Source: Mesostigma viride
Lineage: Eukaryota; Streptophyta; Mesostigmatophyceae; Mesostigmatales; Mesostigmataceae
DNA length: 64,000 nt
Direction: 5' to 3'
Assembly (NCBI GenBank): GCA_009746045.1
Contig: RPFO01000448.1
Coordinates: 67,001 to 131,000, forward strand
Positions within the stretch are counted from its first letter, which is position 1. Each line of letters begins with the position of its first letter. Under the pieces are notes generated by a model that saw only the letters and a list, made by a program, of their open reading frames with translations, had not been told where the DNA came from and searched no databases. Positions 57,350-64,000 of the stretch are shown in pieces. The position numbers and the translations under genes were made by a program.

Positions 57350-57489
57350 AAAGCTTTCAGTACTAAGTTATTTTGGAAACAGCATGATGGATCAGATAAA
57401 TCAACTGAGGTATATTCTGATCAGACACTCCGCAAAGGTGAAAACCTTTGCGTTCAGTGCCGGGCCGCGGAAAACGCGGAAAACGCGAT

Positions 57490-57575
57490 CTGCAAATGAA
57501 TCCGACCGGAATCGAACTGGGGACCTCTCGCACCAATTTTGCTGACTATAGGACGGACGTCTCCGGTTACCATGG
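57490..57575 (-). other. tRNA-like segment with a B box
   Basis: The - strand contains AGTTCGATTCC, 10 of 11 to the RNA polymerase III B box, preceded by a D-arm-like AGTCAGCAAAATTGG. TCCGTCC and GGTCGGA could pair 6 of 7 as an acceptor stem, but the anticodon arm is missing. It may be a tRNA pseudogene or the head of a SINE. A hairpin with a GAAA loop lies nearby at 57431-57452. Confidence 0.3.
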
Positions 57576-57633
57576 CATCGCCAACTTACACCTACAGTCA
57601 TCCGCAAAAGTTCTCCTGTCCGGGGAGTGATGC

Positions 57634-57960
57634 AAGCCTTTCGGATTTGGTACTAGATAAATCACTCGAGATCTGTGTGTAGGAGATCTGTGTGAGGTAT
57701 ATAGTAACAAGCTGAAAGATACATGGGCAATTCGGAGTCGAGTTCCTAAGTACCGTTAATTTGGAAGGTATATGGAACCGATGCAACGACTGGTAAGGTG
57801 TGGGTCTTAGAATAGTACCAACTATTCAATGATAGGCTTAAGGTACAGTCTGGCATCTAGCGAAAGTTAGATGATTAACCGTTTCTGGTGCGGCTGATCA
57901 GTTGGTCGCAAAGTAACTGCTACTCTACATGCAGCGTAATGGTGATCTAATCACCAATCT
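57634..57960 (+). ncRNA. Probable group I intron catalytic core
   Basis: Group I introns are self-splicing RNAs. In order I see: a P5-like stem AATTCG-GAGT-CGAGTT (57729-57744) followed by CCTAAG; a P6-like pair GTACC...GGTAT (57750-57771); the R element GCAACGACTGG; a P8 hairpin GAATAGT-ACCA-ACTATTC (57810-57827); and the S element TTAAGGTACAGTCTGG. GACTG at 57788-57792 pairs with CAGTC at 57846-57850, the P7 guanosine-binding helix. A P9 hairpin with a GAAA loop (57854-57873) and further stems (TGGTGAT-CTA-ATCACCA near 57939-57955) follow. P3 is only weakly supported and the splice sites are not located, so boundaries are approximate. Confidence 0.55.
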
Positions 57961-58071
57961 ATAGAGGATCTCTAGGTGCTGGTGATTCCGGAGATGCAAC
58001 CAAGAAATGGGCATGGGTCGGCAATTTGGACATGCTCCAGTATAGCCTGCCAGCTCACTCCATGCGCTTAA

Positions 58072-58433
58072 TTGGCCACCCTCCCCTGCCGCATGGGCGG
58101 GTGTGGGCTCACCCGCGCCGCCCGCCTCGCCCCCGCCGCCTTCCTTGGCTCTGTTGCTCAGGCCTGGGCGGAGATCCGCCGGTTGGTCCCCAGCGCCGTC
58201 AGCGCCATTCCCGACTTGGTCACCCCATCCCCCTTCCCCTTTGTGCAGGCTGTGCAGGATTCTTACCTCGGGATCCAGCAGGCTTGCGACCTCGTCCGCC
58301 CCGCTCAGGCCGTCCACCGTCGCCTGCCCCGGCCGGGCACGCCCGGCGTGTCCACTGTCGTCAGTCCTAGTGTCTTCCCTGCCTGCGTTCATGAAAAACA
58401 ACAAAAGCCCTACGCGGGTATACTACACTGTGC
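58072..58433 (+). pseudogene. LINE ORF2 C-terminal region, first block (frame continues after two insertions)
   Basis: The frame reads LPCRMGGCGLTRAARLAPAA and AWAEIRRLV, the LP-x-R-x-GG-x-GL segment found after the RT of many LINEs. It is open to 58433, resumes at 59057-59078 and again at 63731. The joins are exact once each insertion and one copy of its target duplication are left out. A stop precedes 58072. Confidence 0.65.
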
Positions 58434-59043
58434 TCTACAAACAGGTCGTGGACAGGCTGGATCGCATAGTATCTCCGCACATCTGAACCCTGTGATGCCA
58501 GATCTCCTTTGCGGCCGTTCCGAGCTTGGCACTGGATTCGTTGTCCACATCGTCGCGTCGCTGCCGCAACACGATGTTTTCTGGCATCCGCGGGCTTTTG
58601 GTTCCCGCCGCACATTTGAAAGTGCTGTCCTCCGGCTTTTTGCCTTTGCACCGTGTGCAGTTCTTGGACGTTTGGAATCATGGCATGGCTAACGTGATGA
58701 CTGACTAGCTAGACCTTTTCAGTGGTTTTCCATTTGCGGGTATTTCCTCGTAAATGGTGGGAGAGCGATCGCAGCAATGGTGCTCACCACTAGACACTCC
58801 CGGCCAGTTAGGCTAGAAACACACGCCCTGATCAAGCATGCTGTTTCCGGCCCCACCGTCTAGGTCATCTAGTCGCTCCACACGTAAGCCAGCCATAATT
58901 TCAATGCACAAGGATACACATTTCCATCACCATTCATCTTCATCATCCTGAACGACTCGAAAACGCGGAAAAGATAACGGCAGGCTCGAGCTACCATGGT
59001 CCGGATTCTCCCGATTTCTGGCCTGCGCTGGTTGTCTCTTTGA
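58434..59043 (+). mobile_element. Retroelement copy 2 (5'-truncated 3' end)
   Basis: This is an inverted, about 90%-similar copy of 48353-47727. It begins in the last codons of the RT frame (LYKQVVDRLDRIVSPHI-stop) and ends TTGTCTCTTTGA. TACTACACTGTGC stands on both sides (58421-58433 and 59044-59056), a perfect 13-bp target duplication. Confidence 0.85.
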
Positions 59044-59092
59044 TACTACACTGTGCCGACTGGATGGCCGGTCTGCATCACTAGGAAGTCGG

Positions 59093-59450
59093 AAAAAATT
59101 CGTCCTGAGATCTCTTGAGATTCTCCTGAGTTTTTTTTTGACAAATCTTGAGAAATCCTGAGAAATCCTGAGATGTCCTGAGAATATCTTGAGATTGTCC
59201 TGAGATTAATCCTGAGTTTTCCTGAGATTGTCCTGAGATAATCCTGATATTTCGTCTTCACAAAATCTGGTAAGTGCACACCTCGGGTCCTGAGATTCTG
59301 GTGAAAAACTCAGGACAAAATCTCAGGACAATCTCAGGACAAAATCTCAGGACAATCTCAGGACAATCTCAGGACAAAAAAACGAGTAGAATCTCAAGAA
59401 AATCTCAGGACAATCTCAGGACAAAAAAACGAGTAGAATCTCAAGAAAAT
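59093..59450. repeat. Left subterminal TCCTGAG array of the CACTA element
   Basis: TCCTGAGAT/TCTTGAGAT words repeat about 15 times to near 59240, then flip to CTCAGGACAATCT words to about 59450. Both orientations give strong potential to fold back. These are the expected transposase-binding repeats. Confidence 0.85.
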
Positions 59451-60063
59451 CAAGAACATGCACAGGCGAATTCTCCAGCCATTCTGGGACAAAAAAATGG
59501 TGTTATCAGGGACCGTCAGAAATACGACAATGCAAGATGATTACAATAGGGGCATGACTCACAATCAGTGCATTTATTACATTGATAAATATTATTTAAA
59601 AAATCTTTTATTCATAGGCAAAAAATAAATCACAACAAAAAGAGGATTGCTTCTTCATCGTTTGGCAGATCTTGTAGATCATTTGGTTCTTCATATACTC
59701 TGCCAAACTGTGCTTCGTTGCACATTTACCTGCACGCATAAACCAGGAAGGGGGAAAAACAGCATTAAACAGGACCATGATTAGAAACGCTGGGCTGCAG
59801 CATGTGCACATGTACACCTAACCAGACCAAAGGCATAGCAAACAACATCATGCTCGGCATAAAAAAAGATACTTCTGACTGGTACAAAACATTGAAAGGG
59901 TGACCCAAGTGAAAGCCTAGCACCGCCATTATTGAGATGTGCAAGACCAAGAAACCACGACATTGCATATGACCGATGCATTGAAAAAGGGAAAACACGT
60001 TTATTAACTGTGAAGCTCCAGGGTAACTAGACTAAATTTCTTCAGGGCAAGGGACTAATTGAA

Positions 60064-60640
60064 TTCAGCAAGCAAGCGTACATGCGCGCAAGGACGAGAG
60101 TGGCTAAATAAGGAAGCAAGGGCCTAACAAAGGAAGCAAGGGACTGATTAGATTCAGCAAGCAAGCAATTGCAAGCATGCAAGGAAGAGGGGCTAACAAA
60201 GGAAGCAAGGGCCTAACAAAGGAATCAGGGGACTGATTCCATTCAGCAAGTGGTCAAGCATGCAGGGAAGGAACGGCCTAACCAAGTAGGCAAGGTCATA
60301 TCAAAGGAAGCAAGGCATTAATTAAATTCAGCAAGCATGCGAGGAAGAGTGGCTTACAAAGGAAGCATGGGACTAAGAAAGGAAGCAAGGGACTAATTAC
60401 ATTCAGGAAGCACGCATGCAAGGAAGCAAGGGAATAAAGCAAGGAACTAATCAAATTCAGCAAGCGGCTAAACAACCAAGCAAGGGCCTAATCAAGGAAG
60501 AAAGCAACCACGCAAAGAAGCAAGCAAGCACGCAAAGACGGAAACAAGCATGCAAGGAAGCAAGGGGTTTATCAAACTCAGCAAGCAAGCATGCAAGGAA
60601 GCAAGGAGCAAGTGAGGGACCAAGGGACTAATCAACTTTA
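60064..60640. repeat. Degenerate GGAAGCAAGG array
   Basis: Irregular copies of GGAAGCAAGGGACTAA, GCAAGCATGC and ATTCAGCAAGC follow one another for about 580 bases in the CACTA interior. Confidence 0.85.
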
Positions 60641-62484
60641 TGACACTTACCACGCAGAAGGGACAACCTCATGACCGCGGAGAAGATAACATTCCGTCCC
60701 TCCTGTTGCGATTGCAAAGGGGAGAAAGAATAGTAGTGATGTAAGGAATGAATTCCAGTGCAAAATTAGGAAAATACCTTCAATAACAAAGCTAGTAAGT
60801 AGGCAAGGTAATTAAAAAGTAGGTAGCAAACTGATGACAACATGCACATACTCACGCATGGACCAACCAAGTTAGTATCTAATCTACTATGTGGCTTATG
60901 AGGAAGCACCATGAAACATTTGACCTTACTGGCTTCATCAGAACACGTCTAGATGCTTTTCCTTTGCAAAGATAGTCGCAATTGACGCTTGGGGCTTGCA
61001 TGGGATTCAGGTCTGCATGGACGTGCTTTGACAACAAACGGGCATGTACGCACAAAAATGCCCAAGGACGGTACTTCATGATGGTCATCTTCATGAACTT
61101 GACCACGCATGTAAGAGGACAAGAAATCAAGTATTCAGAGTTCATGCTATACTAAGAAACCAGCTTTTGCTCAGAATGCCGCTTTTGCGGTCTATGGGCC
61201 TTCCAATGCAACCTGCCAAGCAATTCTCATAAGTATCCTTGCTCAGCTACGCAGTTGCTCATTTTCCCGGCTCCATTCCTCTTCGATCACAGCCTGTCCA
61301 TGACGGCCTTGTAGGTTTTGGATAGCTCCAGAATCTCGCTCTGTTTATTCTCCGTTACTTATGTCACTCACATGTCGTCGCTACTAGAACCGCTTCTAGT
61401 GCGGTTCTCGCTGCCACCCCTGCTGCCACACCTGCAGCGCTTGTTATTCGGTGGTTGCATTCATTGGTTACGTATGGAAATCGGTTGCCCCATCGCTCGA
61501 GCTAGCGTGTATGTGCCCTCACTGCCCGCTAGCCCCAGCACTGACTTGACTGCGAACAACGGCTAGGGCTACGTCAAACGCGTTTTTTTGAATTTGCGCA
61601 AAAAAAAAGATTGCGACTAGGTCACATCCGTAGCCAGCGGCAGGCGGAATGTCTCGAGTGATTCCAGCCAAGCGATCTTCCGTATTGTCATGACATCTTA
61701 CCTTTCCACTGGTTACTACTTGTCTCAAAGCCTTTTAGAACGGTCGGAGCCGCAAACTGCCGATAAATTTACAGGTACAGTAACTAGTATTCACCAATGA
61801 AAGCCACAGGCATTTAAAAAAGCCGTCCTGCCAGACCCTAGAAAACGCTTGGTCCTGACTTTGCCGGACAACCATTGGAGCAGGTTATAAAGTGCGACAA
61901 CGATTTCTGATTGTTGGCTGACAGACTGACAGCCGACAATTATTAACGCAAAGTCACTAAAGCAATTAGGCAGTGAGAACATTCTACAAAAGAGCTCTTA
62001 GTTCGGGCTTTATATAAGTAGTACCTGCCTGTTAAAAATTGGAACAAGGATACGGTTCCGGCATCCGTTTATTCCGAAGCCGGTACGGGCAAGGCTAGGG
62101 AACCGGCGTGGGAATAAACTGAACTGAACATAACTGAAATAAAGGCCGTTATGGTGCCGTGAAATAGCCGCATGACGACAGTGCCGTTCCAAACTTTCAA
62201 CTTCGCGCCCTACCTCTCTTAACCGTTACCTGGTAGACCGTTGGTCCAACGAGCGAAAAATTTAGAAAGGTTGCGATTAGGCAACGCGACCTTGCACCTA
62301 GCCGCACCCATGAACGCCTTCAGCAGCCATGTTAGGCAACACAACCCTGCACCTAGCCGCACCATTCCATAAACGCCTTCATCAGCCATGTTAGGCCGGA
62401 ATAGACACGGCATTTCCACTTTGGGTCTCGCACTAGTCAAGTCACTTGCTCAGATAGTATATCACTAGCTCTGACCCGCCTTCA
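60641..62484. other. CACTA interior without recognised genes
   Basis: No transposase or other domain was seen on either strand. A near-duplicate of about 45 bases (GCAACACGACC/CTTGCACCTAGCCGCACC words) occurs at 62281-62400. Confidence 0.4.
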
Positions 62485-62867
62485 AGCGGTTTGGTAGTGC
62501 AGCGGCTGTGTGTGGTTCTACCAAACGACTTTCAGAAATATGTGCCTACTCCATGGCCCCATCGCGGCAAGTAGCGGGAGCGCTTGCAGAATGTAAGTGA
62601 TGCTGCGCCTATACCGAACCCCGTCTTTGCCGCCATGAACCATGACTCCGGACGGAGCTGCGATGACGTAAAGATGGTTGAAGGTCGCGGGTTGCTGTTC
62701 TGTAGTTGCCCCAATGCTGTTCTGTAGTGCTCCGATTGATGTGAGCTGATAGCGGCCTCTTCAATACCTTGAGTTTTGCACGTGCTCACGTGGGGCCATG
62801 GAGTAGGCACATATTTCTCAAAGTCGTTTGGTAGAACCACACACAGCCGCTGCACTACCAAACCGCT
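62485..62867. repeat. 77-bp inverted repeat (foldback) inside the CACTA element
   Basis: Arms 62485-62561 and 62791-62867 are complementary at 76 of 77 positions, around a 229-bp spacer. Each arm itself has TTTGGTAG...CTACCAAA inverted words. No target duplication was found outside the arms. It could be a MITE or the result of an inverted duplication. Confidence 0.85.
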
Positions 62868-62879
62868 CGCGTGGCAAGA

Positions 62880-63076
62880 GCCGCACTGCTGGCAAGTCCA
62901 TGGCAGCGGCTAGTGTCAGCGCATCGAGCCCTGATGACATAGCTAGTGTTTCGTCGTTCAGCAGCAACGGTGAGGCATGCATTCCCTCACAAAGGAGAAG
63001 TGAGAGGCAGCGTGCTGTAGTAAATTATGCGGACAACTCTGACAGTGCTGCATACACTGATGAGGAGTGGCATTGA
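62880..63076 (+). CDS. C-terminal tail of an unknown ORF in the CACTA element
   Basis: An open frame ends SERQRAVVNYADNSDSAAYTDEEWH-stop after a serine-rich stretch (ASVSASSPDDIASVSSFSS). It lies near the right end of the transposon and may be the tail of its former protein. No family is recognised, and its upstream part is cut by the foldback repeat. Confidence 0.3.
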
Positions 63077-63138
63077 TTATATTTCTGGCAATGATGCCTG
63101 TAATGTAACTTGTTGTGTGCTTGTCGCACTGCATTATC

Positions 63139-63183
63139 AAGGAGACAACCAGCGCAGGCCAGAAATCGGGAGAATCCGGACCA
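63139..63183 (-). mobile_element. Retroelement copy 3: 45-bp fragment with 8-bp duplication
   Basis: It matches the last 45 bases of copies 1 and 2 (ACCAGCGCAGGCCAGAAATC and on). TGCATTAT lies on both sides at 63131-63138 and 63184-63191. An extreme 5' truncation, inside the CACTA element. Confidence 0.75.
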
Positions 63184-63264
63184 TGCATTATATTTATTTA
63201 TTTCCAATGAACATGTGTGTCAACTGCATCATTTCTGCATCCACATATAATGCATAAGTGTCCT

Positions 63265-63714
63265 GTCTTCATGCACTTGAGAGTTCTCAAGTGTCATGCT
63301 CAGTGTCCTGATTTTCCTGATTTTTTGTGCCATGCTAAGTGTCCTGATTTTCCTGATTTTTTGTGCCATGCTAAGTGTCCTGATTTTCCTGATTTTTTTC
63401 TGATTCAGCGGGAAAATCTCAAGATCTTGAGATTTTTTGTGTTGTTTCGACATTTTTCTCAGGATCTCAGGATTTTCTCAGGATTCTCAGTGTTTCTCAG
63501 TGTTTCGCGAGACGCATCTCAGGCACTTCTCAGGATTCTCAGGAGGAAGTCCTGATATAATATCAGGATTCCTGAGAAAATCTCAGTTTTTCTCAGGATT
63601 TCTCAGGACATCTTGAGAAAAAAATCAGGATATCTCAGGAAATCCTGAGAAAATCTCAGGAAATCCTGAGTTCATCTCAGGAAATCTCAGGATTCCTGAG
63701 AAAAATCTCAGAAC
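63265..63714. repeat. Right subterminal CTCAGGA array of the CACTA element
   Basis: Three copies of a roughly 45-bp unit with TGTCCTGATTTTCCTGAT and GTGCCATGCTAAG come first, then dense CTCAGGA/TCCTGAG words in both orientations up to the terminal inverted repeat. Confidence 0.85.
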
Positions 63715-63730
63715 CCGACTTCCTAGTGAT

Positions 63731-64000
63731 GCGAGCTTGAACGATCAGGGGCAGGCTTGGCTTCACTCCGTTTCCCTTGAGGGGAGCGTGGGGTCCGCAT
63801 TCCTGCGCGCCCTCCCCATGAGCCCTTTGTTCACGCTGGTTCCGGCCCTTTACGCCCTCGCTCTCCGCCACCAGCTCTTTGCCCCGCAACCTCTCATCAC
63901 GGCGGCAGCTGCGGGCTTGCTCTGGATACTACTGGGACGCACTACATCGCGTGCATGGGTGGCCTGTCGGGCAGCAGAACCAGAACTGTTTCCTCTATCT
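63731..64000 (+). pseudogene. LINE ORF2 C-terminal region, last block (runs off the window)
   Basis: The frame reads ASLNDQGQAWLHSVSLEGS and FLRALPMSPLFTLVPALY, the AWL-x-S-x-x-x-x-x-F-L-x-ALP block of LINE C-termini, and continues open to the window end. It is in frame with 58072-58433 after removal of the two nested insertions. The zinc-knuckle or end of the protein lies outside the window. Confidence 0.6.

Larger units (their letters stand above)
59079..63728. mobile_element. CACTA-type DNA transposon, 4.65 kb
   Basis: CACTAGGAAGTCGG at 59079-59092 is the exact complement of 63715-63728. Termini starting CACTA, a 2-bp AT duplication (59077-59078 and 63729-63730), and dense subterminal repeats at both ends are the signature of CACTA (En/Spm) elements. 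The interior has no recognisable transposase; a short ORF tail at 62880-63076 and simple repeats fill it. It is likely non-autonomous or decayed. Confidence 0.75.

Noticed and set aside
58367-58707. Overlapping frames on both strands of the 3' UTR repeat
   Set aside because: The same region in copy 1 carries different stops; apart from the short RT end, the repeat is non-coding.

Overview
The window looks like nuclear DNA of a eukaryotic alga, most likely green-lineage. Its two host genes on the + strand are split by GT-AG introns. One encodes a homologue of the plant POLLUX-like / PEC plastid-envelope ion channels. The spaces between and inside genes are filled with microsatellites, minisatellites and many classes of transposable element. 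There are no bacterial operons, ribosome binding sites or CRISPR arrays. The species cannot be named from the sequence alone. Layout: 1-1.5 kb is repeat-rich flank. 1.5-4.45 kb is a 5'-truncated LINE bounded by a 13-bp target duplication and split by a 1.35-kb hAT-like DNA element. 4.57-6.9 kb is the left part of a Ty1/copia element (LTR, primer site, gag, protease). About 10.7-24.4 kb (perhaps from 8 kb) holds a WD40-repeat gene of small exons with phase-compatible junctions and very large introns. One of these introns carries a decayed tyrosine-recombinase (DIRS-like) retroelement on the - strand, and another carries a small two-exon - strand ORF. 24.47-25.95 kb is a 1.48-kb tract made almost only of A and C, and 26.74-27.6 kb is a GGGA/GGGT tract. 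28.5-29.9 kb is a second truncated LINE copy split by a 976-bp hAT-type element with a perfect 8-bp duplication. 30.4-31.5 kb is a decayed LINE ORF1-like region. 32.07-32.63 kb has two candidate exons of a lysine-rich - strand gene. 34.85-47.28 kb is the best gene of the window: an 11-exon PEC/POLLUX-like channel (1,333 codons) with all ten introns GT-AG and phase-consistent. Its introns hold CCAA, CT, 13-, 20- and 50-bp arrays and a truncated LINE. From 47.7 kb rightwards the DNA is a graveyard of mobile elements. There is an RT-bearing retroelement on the - strand (47.7-49.1 kb) and a gag-like ORF plus a divergent RT (49.9-52.3 kb). A degenerate GGTT/GGTG array follows (55.25-56.45 kb). A short AT-rich insert encodes the end of a giant-virus-type HNH endonuclease (56.97-57.26 kb), with a perfect hairpin just downstream and a probable group I intron core (57.6-57.96 kb). 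The last 6 kb is a nested structure. A LINE reading frame running from 58.07 kb off the right edge is interrupted first by a 610-bp 3' fragment of the same retroelement seen at 47.7 kb (13-bp duplication), then by a 4.65-kb CACTA-type transposon (14-bp TIRs, 2-bp duplication, TCCTGAG subterminal arrays). Removing both restores the LINE frame. The channel is expected to act in the plastid envelope. The WD40 protein is expected to be a scaffold of unknown complex. Everything else is selfish or simple-sequence DNA.
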